64,000 nucleotides of DNA from Brumimicrobium sp041655765 (GCA_041655765.1 JBBAEU010000007.1:1-64000), one strand, 5' to 3'; shown: positions 45,086-54,204, counted from the first letter of the stretch. Numbers and translations: made by a program. The notes: a model not told the origin generated them from the sequence alone.

Positions 45086-46057
45086 TTATTTCAGTGTAAA
45101 CGTGTCTTTCCCAATCAACGCACCATCTGCATAAACTTTCACGGTATAATTTCCACTTTCGATTTCTTGTCCTTCTAGGTTATACACAATTGTCATGTCA
45201 GTTAACTGTCCCAGATAATTGATTTCTCTTTTCCCAGAGTATAAAATCTCACCACCTGCCACTTGTGTAACATCAGTTGGACGTTTAAAAAGAACCTTCC
45301 CATCTGGGTTAATAATTTGCAAATAAATTGTTTTATTTCCAGTTTTGGCGATTGTATTTTCTCCGATAGTAAAAGTACTTGAAATTAATTCCACACGACC
45401 AGCTCGATTTATTTCTTTTGTTCCTGTTCCTATGGATTTATATCTCAATCCTTGTGTATTAAAATTAAACGCAGTTAGCTTCGCACCTTTGGTTAATAAA
45501 GCAGCATTTTCTTCGTTCTCTTTTCTCAACTCATCCCTTTCGGAGGTTGTTTGGTCCAAAGCAGTACTCTTTTCTGTCAATTGATGTGTTAAATTAATAT
45601 TTAAAGTATTCAATGAGTCAATTTCTATTAGATAGTGATTCATTACTTCACGCAAACGCTCATTTCTTTTCTTTAACTGATTAATTTCATAATAACTACG
45701 ATTACGGGTATCTTTCAATTCATTTAACAAAGAAGCGATACTATCTTTCTGAATTTGAAGACTGTCAGCCATGGAAGCATCTTTTTCAATCAAAGCATCG
45801 TAGGTTTGGAGCATGATTTGCAAATCGCTTCTCAAATCATTGGTTGCACCATCAATATAACCAGTCAATGCACTATTCATTGCTTCCCTTTCTAAATGCA
45901 GTTGTTCATTGACGGTTTGGCATTCATCCAAAGCTTTGTTTGCACGGGAGTACATCCAGCCCATTACACCAGCTAACAACAATCCAATGATAGCAATTAG
46001 TACCCAAACGCCATTGTTTGATTGGCTTTTTCCCTGTATTTTTTTGTCTCCTTCCAT
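45086..46057 (-). CDS. Membrane-anchored coiled-coil protein, unknown function
   Basis: Protein of 323 residues. A short basic N-terminus is followed by one membrane helix (VWVLIAIIGLLLAGVMGWMY, about 18-37). A long coiled coil runs from about 40 to 205 (heptad-like NQLKKRNERLREVMNHYLIEID). A C-terminal beta-rich domain follows (about 210-323, NKTIYLQIINPDGKVLF, NYTVKVYADGALIG). The topology suggests a periplasmic coiled coil carrying a small sandwich domain. I do not recognise a named family. It precedes no operon partner; prfB lies 70 bases upstream on the same strand. Confidence 0.65.
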   Translation of the reverse strand: MEGDKKIQGKSQSNNGVWVLIAIIGLLLAGVMGWMYSRANKALDECQTVNEQLHLEREAMNSALTGYIDGATNDLRSDLQIMLQTYDALIEKDASMADSLQIQKDSIASLLNELKDTRNRSYYEINQLKKRNERLREVMNHYLIEIDSLNTLNINLTHQLTEKSTALDQTTSERDELRKENEENAALLTKGAKLTAFNFNTQGLRYKSIGTGTKEINRAGRVELISSTFTIGENTIAKTGNKTIYLQIINPDGKVLFKRPTDVTQVAGGEILYSGKREINYLGQLTDMTIVYNLEGQEIESGNYTVKVYADGALIGKDTFTLK

Positions 46058-46126
46058 GTTTTAACTTTTTATAAAAATATAAAATAAAATTATTCCCCTT
46101 TTTTAAAAAATGTTAATCACAATTTT

Positions 46127-47212
46127 TTAAAAACCAAACTCCATCAAATAAGCCTTTAAAAATTCGTCTATCTCTCCGTCTAAAACATCGTCCACATTTC
46201 GTGTTTCGTATTCTGTTCTTACATCTTTCACTAGCTTATAAGGATGTAGTACATAATTCCGAATCTGTGAACCCCACTCTATATTTTTCTTCTCAGATTC
46301 AATTTCTGCACGCTTTTGCATCCTTTTACGCAATTCCAATTCATAAAGTTGCGATTTAAGTAATTGAATTGCCTTTTCTTTATTTGTTAGTTGGGACCTA
46401 GATTCCGAATTTTCAATAATGATTCCAGTAGGTTCATGTCGCAGTCGAACAGCAGTTTCAACTTTATTCACGTTTTGTCCACCTTTCCCGCCAGACCTAA
46501 AAGTTTCAAAATGTAGATCCGCAGGATTTATTTCAACTTGAATGGAATCATCCACCAATGGATATACATAAACAGAAGCAAAAGAAGTATGTCGTTTTGA
46601 GTTTGCATCAAATGGAGAAATTCTAACCAAACGATGAACACCATTTTCGCCTTTCAGATAACCAAAAGCAAAATCTCCTTCAAACTCGAGCGTAACTGTT
46701 TTTATTCCAGCAACATCTCCTTCTTGATAATTTAATTCTTTTATTTTATATCCATTTTTTTCTCCCCACATGATATACATCCGCATGAGCATACTTGCCC
46801 AATCACAACTTTCCGTGCCACCAGCGCCTGAAGTAATTTGCATTACAGCATTTAAACCATCCTCTTCTCCAGAAAGCATATTTTTCAATTCCAAACTTTC
46901 TATTTCTTGCAACACTTTATTATATAAGTCAACGATTTCCTCTTCTGAACCAGCACCTTCTTGAAAAAATTCCAAAAGTACTTCTAAATCATCCAGTTTT
47001 TGTTTGGCTTCGGATACAGATTCAACCCAAAACTTGAGTTGTCTATTTCTTTTTAGTATTGTTTCTGCAGCGACTGGATCGTTCCAAAACTCAGGGTCTT
47101 GTGACTTTAGATTGTTTTCGTGAATTTCACGCTTTTTATCATCAATAGATAAATACACGAACATTTTATCTACTCGTTCAGTCAATTCTTTCAGTTGCGT
47201 ACTATTAACCAT
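46127..47212 (-). CDS. prfB: Peptide chain release factor 2
   Basis: 361 residues from the ATG at 47212 (MVNSTQLKELTERVDKM). A further ATG at 47245 is possible, but the extra residues have no match in the family. It carries the GGQ catalytic motif in RSGGKGGQNVNKVE and the stop-codon recognition SPF in VRISPFDANSKRHTSF, which marks RF2. The programmed +1 frameshift found near codon 26 in many bacterial prfB genes is absent: the equivalent place reads YLSIDDKK in a continuous frame, so RF2 autoregulation by UGA is lost. Confidence 0.95.
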   Translation of the reverse strand: MVNSTQLKELTERVDKMFVYLSIDDKKREIHENNLKSQDPEFWNDPVAAETILKRNRQLKFWVESVSEAKQKLDDLEVLLEFFQEGAGSEEEIVDLYNKVLQEIESLELKNMLSGEEDGLNAVMQITSGAGGTESCDWASMLMRMYIMWGEKNGYKIKELNYQEGDVAGIKTVTLEFEGDFAFGYLKGENGVHRLVRISPFDANSKRHTSFASVYVYPLVDDSIQVEINPADLHFETFRSGGKGGQNVNKVETAVRLRHEPTGIIIENSESRSQLTNKEKAIQLLKSQLYELELRKRMQKRAEIESEKKNIEWGSQIRNYVLHPYKLVKDVRTEYETRNVDDVLDGEIDEFLKAYLMEFGF

Positions 47213-47370
47213 AAATACAAAAATAATATAATAACCTGAGTTCAATTAAAAATTACAAATCATCTTGTAAATTTTAATCGAACACAAATTAAATTTAACT
47301 TATTACTCTTTTAAAAAACGAATTGAACTGACTCACCAAATTCACCATATCAATAAATAGTTTTTTATAT

Positions 47371-47402
47371 TTGGTGATTATTACAAATAAATAATACATT
47401 TG
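47371..47402 (+). promoter_or_regulatory. Promoter of gcvH
   Basis: TTG (47371-47373), 21 bases, TACATTTG (47395-47402), then the ATG at 47423. A second -7 like box, TATATTTG, overlaps the TTG at 47366-47373. Confidence 0.55.
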
Positions 47403-47422
47403 AAATTAAAATAATTGAAATT

Positions 47423-47800
47423 ATGACTTTTCCAGAAAATTTAAAGTACACAAAAGACCATGAATGGTGTTTAGTAGAAGGAGATATTGTTACAATTGGT
47501 GTAACTGATTTTGCTCAAAGTGAGCTAGGAGACATTGTTTTTGTTGAAGTAGAAACGGAAGGAGAAACCTTAGACCAAGAAGAAATTTTCGGTTCTATCG
47601 AAGCGGTAAAAACGGTTTCTGATTTATTTATGCCCGTAGGAGGAGAAATCATTGAGTTTAATGAGAGTTTAGAATCTGACCCAGAAGTAATCAACAGTGA
47701 TCCTTATGGTGATGGATGGATTATTAAAGTTAAAATGTCAGATAGCTCAGAGTTAGAGCAATTAATGAGTGCAACAGAATACGAAGAAATGGTAAACTAA
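47423..47800 (+). CDS. gcvH: Glycine cleavage system H protein
   Basis: Protein of 125 residues, the usual size. The lipoylated lysine lies in GSIEAVKTVSDLF, in the standard ESVKA-type context, and GEIIEFNESLESDPEVINSDPYGDGW is the conserved region after it. It shuttles the aminomethyl group among the P, T and L proteins. The other glycine cleavage genes are not in the window. It is followed after four bases by a VanZ-like gene. Confidence 0.96.
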   Translation: MTFPENLKYTKDHEWCLVEGDIVTIGVTDFAQSELGDIVFVEVETEGETLDQEEIFGSIEAVKTVSDLFMPVGGEIIEFNESLESDPEVINSDPYGDGWIIKVKMSDSSELEQLMSATEYEEMVN

Positions 47801-47804
47801 AATT

Positions 47805-48182
47805 GTGTTAAGATTCCTTCTAGTAAGTATTATTTGGACCTTTTTTGTGATTATCATGAGCTTGATTCCAAGTTCAAACATTGATTTAACAGGTTTCCAG
47901 ATAGAAGTTTTTGACAAAATTATCCATTTCTTTATGTATTTTTTTCTCACGTTATTTTGGACGACAGGATTAAAAAGACAGAATATTTCAAATAATCTTC
48001 AAAAAAATGCGTTTAAAATAAGTGTATTAGGTGGCTTTTCTCTTAGCTTGATTCTTGAAATTCTACAAAATTTCATAACAGAAACAAGAGCTTTTGAGCT
48101 TTTAGATTTGCTTGCTAACGGAATTGGTTGTATTTTTGGAGCATTATTGTTTCTGATAATATATCCAAATTATAAAAGATGA
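47805..48182 (+). CDS. VanZ-family membrane protein
   Basis: Protein of 125 residues starting at GTG 47805, four bases after the gcvH stop. It has about four membrane segments and the VanZ-like text DKIIHFFMYFFLTLFW (Asp-Lys plus His in the first half), then ISVLGGFSLSLILEILQNFITETRAFELLDLLANGIGC split over later helices. VanZ-like proteins often follow gcvH in Bacteroidota; their role is unclear, and resistance to teicoplanin should not be assumed. Confidence 0.82.
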   Translation: MLRFLLVSIIWTFFVIIMSLIPSSNIDLTGFQIEVFDKIIHFFMYFFLTLFWTTGLKRQNISNNLQKNAFKISVLGGFSLSLILEILQNFITETRAFELLDLLANGIGCIFGALLFLIIYPNYKR

Positions 48183-48240
48183 TTATTTTTAGGAATAATT
48201 TTAGAATTTGAGAAATTAATTTAAGTTAAAAAAATATCTT

Positions 48241-48915
48241 ATGTCATTAAAAAAGAACCCAGAGGTCGATAATGAACGGTTAAGAGTCCCAATAATGTTT
48301 TTAGGATTCTTTATCACTGTTTGTATTATCACGCTTTCTTTTTCTTATAAATCTGAAGTAGAGCTGGCCGAAATTGATAGACAAGCACAGGAAAAAATGG
48401 AAGTTCCAGAAGAACTTGAAGTTATTGAAGAAGAAGAGGAACAGGAAGAACCAGAAGTTCCAGAAATTCAAGACTTAGAAATTCCACCTGAACCAAGTGA
48501 GGAAATTGAAGTTATTGAAAGTAAAGACGAAGATGAAGCAGTTGTTGTGGAAATCGTCGAGATTGACGTTGAACCAGATCCAGAGCCAGAACCAGAGGCT
48601 CCTATTGTAGAGTTCCCTGATAAAGAAGCTGAGTTCCCTGGTGGAATGGCAGCCATGAGAAAATTTCTTGCAGAAAACGTCAAATACCCAGAAATTTCTA
48701 TGGAGCTGAGAGATCAAGGAAGGGTAATCGTAGAATTTATTATCAATAAAGATGGATCTATCGAACAAGTAGTTATTAGAAAAGGTGTTTCAAAAGAACT
48801 CGATGCAGAGGCTAGAAGAGTTGTGTACTCAATGCCGAAATGGATTCCTGCGGAAACTGGAGGTGAAAGGGTAAGAACAAAAGCGCGTATCCCGATAAAC
48901 TTTATCTTACAATAA
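48241..48915 (+). CDS. tonB: Energy transducer TonB
   Basis: Protein of 224 residues. One N-terminal membrane segment (VPIMFLGFFITVCIITLSF, about 16-36), then a strongly acidic, proline-rich periplasmic linker (about 55-125) with repeats of Glu-Pro, then the TonB C-terminal domain (about 140-224): GRVIVEFIINKDGSIEQVVI, ending ARIPINFILQ. TonB passes energy from the inner membrane to outer-membrane receptors. Here exbB/exbD are not adjacent. The linker is Glu-rich rather than Lys-rich, as is common in Bacteroidota. Confidence 0.9.
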   Translation: MSLKKNPEVDNERLRVPIMFLGFFITVCIITLSFSYKSEVELAEIDRQAQEKMEVPEELEVIEEEEEQEEPEVPEIQDLEIPPEPSEEIEVIESKDEDEAVVVEIVEIDVEPDPEPEPEAPIVEFPDKEAEFPGGMAAMRKFLAENVKYPEISMELRDQGRVIVEFIINKDGSIEQVVIRKGVSKELDAEARRVVYSMPKWIPAETGGERVRTKARIPINFILQ

Positions 48916-48943
48916 AATTATTTGTTTTATAAACTTACATATT

Positions 48944-48977
48944 CAAACGGTTTCTGTGCTTTTATAGAAACCGTTTG
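48944..48977 (+). terminator. Terminator of tonB
   Basis: CAAACGGTTTCT (48944-48955) pairs perfectly with AGAAACCGTTTG (48966-48977), a 12-bp stem, followed by TCTTTATT. It covers the TTG that would otherwise be read as a deoC start, which supports the ATG at 49005. Confidence 0.9.
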
Positions 48978-49004
48978 TCTTTATTAAATTTCAATTATTT
49001 GGAT

Positions 49005-49733
49005 ATGTGGACAAAAAATGAAGTTTGTAATTTTGTAGATTTAACAACATTAAATAGTTACGACTCACCTAAAACCGTAAAAGATTTTTTAGAACAAGCA
49101 CTAATCTATAAGGAAAAAGAATTTCCTGTCGCTGCAGTTTGTTTATACCCAAATTTCGCTAAAATGGCGAAGGATAAATTAAAAAATTCTGGTATTAAAA
49201 CGGCAGTGGTTGCTGGAAATTTCCCTTCATCACAAGGATTTCTTTCAACAAAATTACAAGAGTGTGAATTTGCCTTGGAAGCAGGAGCTGATGAAGTTGA
49301 TATTGTCCTAAATCTTGGGGAATTTGATGATGGAAATTATACGCAAGTAGTTGATGAAATTCGAGCGTTTAAAGGATTAATGCCAAACAAAACTTTAAAA
49401 GTTATCCTCGAAACTGGTTATTTAAAAACGCCTGAACGAATCGAAAAAGCAAGCGAGTTGGCAATTACTGGCGGAGCAGATTTTATAAAAACATCTACAG
49501 GCAAAGAATTCCTTGGTGCATCATTAGAAGCTGTAGAAGTCATGGCGAAAACTATCGTAAATCAGAAAGCTGAAAAATCTGTTGGATTGAAAGTGAGTGG
49601 TGGCGTAAAAACTTATAATGAAGCATTGGAATATTTAAACCTGATTAAAAAAATTGTCGGAAAAGAATATATGACTAATAAATTTGTTCGAATCGGTGCC
49701 AGTTCGTTGGTAAAAAATTTAGCAAGTGGATAA
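49005..49733 (+). CDS. deoC: Deoxyribose-phosphate aldolase
   Basis: Protein of 242 residues from the ATG at 49005 (MWTKNEVCNFVDLTTLN). The enzyme splits 2-deoxyribose-5-phosphate to acetaldehyde and glyceraldehyde-3-phosphate. The Schiff-base lysine is in GGADFIKTSTGKEF, a second lysine in GLKVSGGVKTY, and the Asp in DEVDIVLNLG. It heads a chain of overlapping genes (deoC, cysQ and two barrel proteins). Confidence 0.95.
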   Translation: MWTKNEVCNFVDLTTLNSYDSPKTVKDFLEQALIYKEKEFPVAAVCLYPNFAKMAKDKLKNSGIKTAVVAGNFPSSQGFLSTKLQECEFALEAGADEVDIVLNLGEFDDGNYTQVVDEIRAFKGLMPNKTLKVILETGYLKTPERIEKASELAITGGADFIKTSTGKEFLGASLEAVEVMAKTIVNQKAEKSVGLKVSGGVKTYNEALEYLNLIKKIVGKEYMTNKFVRIGASSLVKNLASG

Positions 49734-50550
49734 AAATAAAGTTTTTGAAGAGTTTTACTTAACAATTAAAGCAGTTTTAAAAGCTTCTGAATCTATTTTG
49801 GAAATTTATAGAAGTGACTTTGATAAAATGATTAAAACCGATGGGAGTCCTGTAACCATTGCAGACTTAACTTCTTCAAAAATCATCAATGACATTTTAA
49901 AAGAAACACAGATTCCTGTTTTAGGGGAAGAAAAAGTTAAAGAGCCATACATTGTTCGAAAACATTGGGAAAAGATGTGGTGTGTTGACCCGCTCGACGG
50001 CACAAAAGAATTTATCAAAAAAAATGGTGAGTTTGTCATCAATATTGCCCTTATTGAAAACAATAAACCTGTTTATGGAATTATTGCTTCTCCAGTTCAT
50101 CAAAAGATAATACTTGGAGGAAAAGAGTTTGGTGCTTACCATATATCATACGAAAACGCCCTTTTTCCTGAAAAATGGGAAAAACTCCCTGTTTTATCCG
50201 AAAAAATTGAGACAGTTTATATGATTTCTTCAAGAAGTCACTTCTCTGGAAACCTTAAAAATCTTTCTGATACTTTGGAAGATAAATATGGGCCAGTCAA
50301 ATCAATTGTCATGGGTTCAGCACTCAAATTTTTTGATTTGGTTATGGGTGATGCACACATTTATCCTAGATTTGCTCCTACAATGGAATGGGATATTGCC
50401 GCAGGACAAGCGATTTTCGAAGCGGTTGGCGGAAAAGTTATCGAAGTCGAAACAGGAAACCCTTTAACGTATAATAAAGAAGATTTAGAGAACCCTTATT
50501 TTATTGGTGTGAATCCGTCAATATCATTATCTCTGGAATTCTATCATTGA
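49726..50550 (+). CDS. cysQ: 3'(2'),5'-bisphosphate nucleotidase CysQ
   Basis: Protein of 274 residues, starting at GTG 49726 within the last codons of deoC. It is an inositol-monophosphatase-fold enzyme with the metal motif WCVDPLDGTKEFI near residues 85-97. The conserved end segment MEWDIAAGQAIFEAVGG is present. CysQ removes the 3'-phosphate of PAP formed in sulfate assimilation. Its stop TGA shares a base with the next ATG (TGATG). Inositol phosphatase is the alternative, but GTKEF and the size favour CysQ. Confidence 0.9.
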   Translation: MDKNKVFEEFYLTIKAVLKASESILEIYRSDFDKMIKTDGSPVTIADLTSSKIINDILKETQIPVLGEEKVKEPYIVRKHWEKMWCVDPLDGTKEFIKKNGEFVINIALIENNKPVYGIIASPVHQKIILGGKEFGAYHISYENALFPEKWEKLPVLSEKIETVYMISSRSHFSGNLKNLSDTLEDKYGPVKSIVMGSALKFFDLVMGDAHIYPRFAPTMEWDIAAGQAIFEAVGGKVIEVETGNPLTYNKEDLENPYFIGVNPSISLSLEFYH

Positions 50551-52139
50551 TGAATTTTGTGAAACTTTTTTGGATTATATCTCTATTGACTTTTTCCTCC
50601 TTGCCTCATGTATTTGGACAAAAGTTTCTGATTCATGCCGCCAAAAATGTGAAAGATGGAATCCTATTTACCATTGATTCTGACACATTAATCAGCGAAG
50701 GATTTTTTCCAATTTCTTATTCAAAAGCGCGTTATGAACTTCCAGAAAAAGACACCCTAAAGAAACGAAATTGGGTTGTTAGGAAATTGTTGAAAGAACA
50801 TTTCGTCCAATTAAAAGGAAAAAATTATTTGCTGGCAGTTGACCCATTATTTGAGATGAACTTAGGCAAAGAAATACTTCAAAAAACATACCCTTATGTT
50901 TATCAAAACACGAGAGGATTCCAAGCGTTTGGCGAAGTAAAAGGTATTTTATCTTTCTACACAGCTTTCTACGAAAATCAAGCTCGATTTGTTGATTATC
51001 AAGAAGAATATTTTAGAAGTCGCGGAGAATATTATCCAAACTCAGATGGAAGTTTATACAGTCAACAGAATGCTGTTGTTCCAAACGGAGGAAGAACAAA
51101 ACCATTCAAAGCTAATGCTTTTGATTATGCCTCTTCTACAAGTTATATCAGATTAACACCCATCAAACAAATTGCAGTTCAATTTGGAAATCAACCCAGG
51201 TTTTTTGGATGGGGACATCGCTCTTTGTTAATGTCCGACAACTCCTTTAATTTTACGCATCTCGATATTGATTTAGAAATTGTTAAAGGATTGAATTATA
51301 GCATTATCAGAGGTCAGCAACTGAATCTTTTTAGAAAAGTTTACACAAATTTGATTGAAAAACCTTATGAGAAAAAAGGTGTAGGTGTTCATTATTTAAG
51401 CTATCGGGTGAATCCATCATTTGTTATCGGACTTTTTGAGTCAACTATTTATTTAAGGGACGAAGCAAAAAGCGCACAACGGGTGAATAAATATTTTTAC
51501 AATCCAATCATTGGAGTAAATACAGTCGTTTCAAGAGGGCAAGAAAGAAATGGTATGAAAAATCTGATTGGATTAAATTCAGCGTGGAAATTTCATCCGC
51601 AACATTTGGTTTATCTTCAATTCGCGTCTGATGATTTAAAGAATTTTGAATATGGTTTTCAAGTCGGATATCGTCTCGGAAATCCATTCAAGATTAAAAA
51701 TTTGCACATTCAAGTTGAATACAATCAAGCGTCTTCACGTCTTTATGCAGCGGAAAACAAGCGCATGAATTACACACACTTCAACTTGCCATTGGCACAC
51801 ACGTTGGGCAACGATTTCAAAGAATTGATTGGTCGCATAAGCTATAAATGGAAAGGAATTTATATCGACATAGAAGGCGTTCTTTTCTTAACACAACAAC
51901 CGTTAGCAGGAAAAACAACTTTGTTTGAGTCGAAGAGTCATTCGCCAGTTCTTCAACCAACAAAAACCTTAAATACAAATATTGAATTGGGCTATGAATT
52001 AAATCCTGCAACGCAATTGCGGGCTTTTATCGGAGCAAATTACAGAATCAGCAAAACAGACGGAGCACCAAGAATTGATTACGGAACTGCTTTTTTTGGT
52101 TTGCGTTCTTCTTTAAGAAACCAATACTTTGATTTTTGA
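50550..52139 (+). CDS. Outer-membrane barrel protein, Wzi/RemB-like (first of pair)
   Basis: About 529 residues from the ATG at 50550 (MNFVKLFWIISLLTFSSLPHVFGQ), a signal peptide. The body is a large beta barrel. The segment FFGWGHRSLLMSDNSF, followed by FTHLDIDLEIVKGLNY, fits the Wzi capsule-assembly/RemB-type family, where F-x-G-x-G-x-R-S-L-L-x-S-D is conserved. Such proteins act in capsule attachment or gliding motility in Bacteroidota. Start and stop each overlap a neighbour by one base (TGATG), so it is translated with cysQ and its paralogue. Confidence 0.6.
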   Translation: MNFVKLFWIISLLTFSSLPHVFGQKFLIHAAKNVKDGILFTIDSDTLISEGFFPISYSKARYELPEKDTLKKRNWVVRKLLKEHFVQLKGKNYLLAVDPLFEMNLGKEILQKTYPYVYQNTRGFQAFGEVKGILSFYTAFYENQARFVDYQEEYFRSRGEYYPNSDGSLYSQQNAVVPNGGRTKPFKANAFDYASSTSYIRLTPIKQIAVQFGNQPRFFGWGHRSLLMSDNSFNFTHLDIDLEIVKGLNYSIIRGQQLNLFRKVYTNLIEKPYEKKGVGVHYLSYRVNPSFVIGLFESTIYLRDEAKSAQRVNKYFYNPIIGVNTVVSRGQERNGMKNLIGLNSAWKFHPQHLVYLQFASDDLKNFEYGFQVGYRLGNPFKIKNLHIQVEYNQASSRLYAAENKRMNYTHFNLPLAHTLGNDFKELIGRISYKWKGIYIDIEGVLFLTQQPLAGKTTLFESKSHSPVLQPTKTLNTNIELGYELNPATQLRAFIGANYRISKTDGAPRIDYGTAFFGLRSSLRNQYFDF

Positions 52140-53638
52140 TGAAGTGGATTTTGATCATATCGCTAATTTTAGTTCCTTTTACTGGATTCAGTCAAAAAGA
52201 TAATGGAGAGGTTCATTACATTAATTTTGACCCATTTTTGGATGCTGATAGCCTTTTTTCTAATCCTGTTTTACCCATTAAATCTCAAACCCAAGAAGTG
52301 GGATTTCGCTTAATAAACAAGGAAAATAAATGGATTTCTGGCAATTATATAACAATATTTCCTGTAGTTGATATTGCCTCTTCTTATCGTTCGGGTAGCT
52401 TGACAACCTCATCGTTTTATGGAGGCGCAGGAATTGGGATGACCGCCCATTTTTTTCAACAACTGTATGGACGATTTACATTAACAAGTAATTATCATTA
52501 TTACGATGGAATCCCAGACCCGTTTTCAAGCCTTTTTAAGACTGATTTTCAATCTTGGCAACAAAATAAGTTTTCATCGATTGGCTTACAACCTCAAGGC
52601 AGGTTGAGCTATTCACCTTATGATTTTTTAAATTTACAAGTTGGAATTGATCAAAGTTTTATTGGACAAGGAAACCGTTCAATGTTGTTGAGTGATTACG
52701 GAGCACCCTATCCATTTGTTCAGCTTCAAACAAAAATTTGGAAAATAGAAGTTACCAATTTATATCAATTTTTTAAAGAAAATAAAGGCATTGAAACGAT
52801 TCCAAAATATGCATCTACGCATTTCTTTAATTTCAATATTTTGGATGGTTTTCAATTTGGAATATTTGAATCAGTTGTCTTTTCTCCAAAAGACACTTTA
52901 ACGCACAGAGGATATGAAGTCGCTTATCTGAATCCTTTCCTTTTCTATCGTCCAACTGAATACGGCTTAGGTTCACAAGACAGACTATTGATCGGGTTAA
53001 ATTTGAGCTATGAATTTAACAATGTTATGCTTTATGGGCAGTTTGTACTGGATGAATTCGTATTAAAAGAAATGTTAAATCGAACCCGTTGGTGGGCTAA
53101 TAAATATGCAGGGCAATTTGGAATAAAAGGCAAAAACACTTTCATAAATGGAAATAGAATTACATGGTTAGGAGAATTAAATTTTGCACGACCCTTTACT
53201 TATTCTCATTTGAATAAAAGCACCTCATATAGTAACCAAGGAAGACCTTTGGCGCATCCGATGGGAGCGAATTTTGCAGAAGTTTTTATTGAAACAACAT
53301 TGCAAGTTCATTCAAAATGGAAACTTGGCACACAATTTTTCTTTGTACAACAAGGTGGATATGATGGAACTGCGCAAATTTCTTTTGGAAAAGACGTCAA
53401 CCAATCGTATGTTTATCGGCCTTATGAATATGGCTACCATATTGGTGGAAACGGAAAAGTTAATCGTTTTCATTTTTCGGTAAATGGAAACTATATTATC
53501 TCAAAGAAGTTGGCTTTAGAAGTTTTTGTTCGCCCTGGAATAGAACTCAACAATTTTACGGGCAAATATCAAGGTCATTTTATGGTTTTAGGCGGAATAC
53601 GAACCAACTTATGGAATGATAGGAGCTTTAGTTTTTAG
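52139..53638 (+). CDS. Outer-membrane barrel protein, Wzi/RemB-like (second of pair)
   Basis: About 499 residues from the ATG at 52139 (MKWILIISLILVPFTGFSQ), a signal peptide. It carries the same family pattern, FIGQGNRSMLLSDYGAPYPF, and a complete barrel that ends NLWNDRSFSF with a terminal aromatic residue. It is therefore a diverged tandem paralogue of the preceding gene. The ATG shares a base with the previous stop. Just after its stop a GC-rich structured repeat begins. The two barrels may form one complex or handle different polysaccharides; that is inference. Confidence 0.6.
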   Translation: MKWILIISLILVPFTGFSQKDNGEVHYINFDPFLDADSLFSNPVLPIKSQTQEVGFRLINKENKWISGNYITIFPVVDIASSYRSGSLTTSSFYGGAGIGMTAHFFQQLYGRFTLTSNYHYYDGIPDPFSSLFKTDFQSWQQNKFSSIGLQPQGRLSYSPYDFLNLQVGIDQSFIGQGNRSMLLSDYGAPYPFVQLQTKIWKIEVTNLYQFFKENKGIETIPKYASTHFFNFNILDGFQFGIFESVVFSPKDTLTHRGYEVAYLNPFLFYRPTEYGLGSQDRLLIGLNLSYEFNNVMLYGQFVLDEFVLKEMLNRTRWWANKYAGQFGIKGKNTFINGNRITWLGELNFARPFTYSHLNKSTSYSNQGRPLAHPMGANFAEVFIETTLQVHSKWKLGTQFFFVQQGGYDGTAQISFGKDVNQSYVYRPYEYGYHIGGNGKVNRFHFSVNGNYIISKKLALEVFVRPGIELNNFTGKYQGHFMVLGGIRTNLWNDRSFSF

Positions 53639-53644
53639 GCATTT

Positions 53645-53730
53645 GGGCGTGTCCCTGCGGGTCGGGCTTTCCGTTACAAGTCCTCGCTCGTTCCTCTCTG
53701 TGGGCTTTCCACTGCTATCCCTCACGCGAA
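53645..53730 (+). ncRNA. GC-rich structured repeat (Flavobacteriaceae-type, flavo-1-like)
   Basis: This block stands out from the AT-rich surroundings. GGGCGTGTCCCTGCGGGTCG opens it at 53645, CCC/GGG form a small hairpin (53653-53661), and CACGC (53723-53727) can close with GCGTG (53647-53651). In my memory, elements of the form GGGCGT...CGGGTCGGGCT...TATCCCTCACGC are spread through Flavobacteriaceae genomes, and the flavo-1 RNA motif is a likely match. It lies between convergent genes, right after the barrel operon. Confidence 0.6.
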
Positions 53731-53760
53731 GAAATCTTCAAATAATAGACACTTCCCGAC

Positions 53761-54204
53761 TCAAAAAAGCCAGAATCTTTTTTTTCTTTTTGAAGATTTA
53801 TAATTGAAATGAGCAATTTTATTTTGCAATTGATGCGAAAACTCGCCACCTTCGGGATGGAGCATTTGCCAAACTTTGTCCCAACCCAAAAACCCACCGA
53901 TATTTCTATCATCTATAAAAATATCTGCACCAATTTTACGACTGAATCCTACCTCTTCGCTTTCACCCTTATAATTTTCATTAATGGCAAAAAATTCCAC
54001 ACCATTTTCTCTACAAAACTCAACTGCTTCGTCCAATTCTTTTCCATGGCGAAATGTCCACAAAATCAATTTATGCCCTTTAGATTGAAGTGCTTTTAGT
54101 GTTTCAAATGCAAACATCATCTTCTCTCCAATCTCGGGAAATTTGTGTTCAACAATAGTCCCATCAAAATCTACTGCAATTATCTTACCTTCTGGATGAT
54201 TCAT
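53761..54204 (-). CDS. HAD-superfamily hydrolase, BT0820-like
   Basis: Protein of 147 residues. The HAD motif I is IAVDFDGTIVEHKFP near residues 9-23 (nucleophile Asp plus DGT), motif II ILWTFRHG, and the late acidic motif IFIDDRNIGGFLGWDKVW. There is no large cap domain, so it is a small HAD phosphatase. The pattern DFDGTIV...WT.R...DDRN is that of the BT0820-type proteins of Bacteroidota. Substrate unknown. A long gap of 268 bases lies upstream. Confidence 0.85.
   Translation of the reverse strand: MNHPEGKIIAVDFDGTIVEHKFPEIGEKMMFAFETLKALQSKGHKLILWTFRHGKELDEAVEFCRENGVEFFAINENYKGESEEVGFSRKIGADIFIDDRNIGGFLGWDKVWQMLHPEGGEFSHQLQNKIAHFNYKSSKRKKRFWLF

Noticed and set aside
48468..48768. Minus-strand open frames opposite the tonB linker
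   Set aside because: They arise from the Glu/Pro codon bias of the linker; the TonB protein has clear domain structure.
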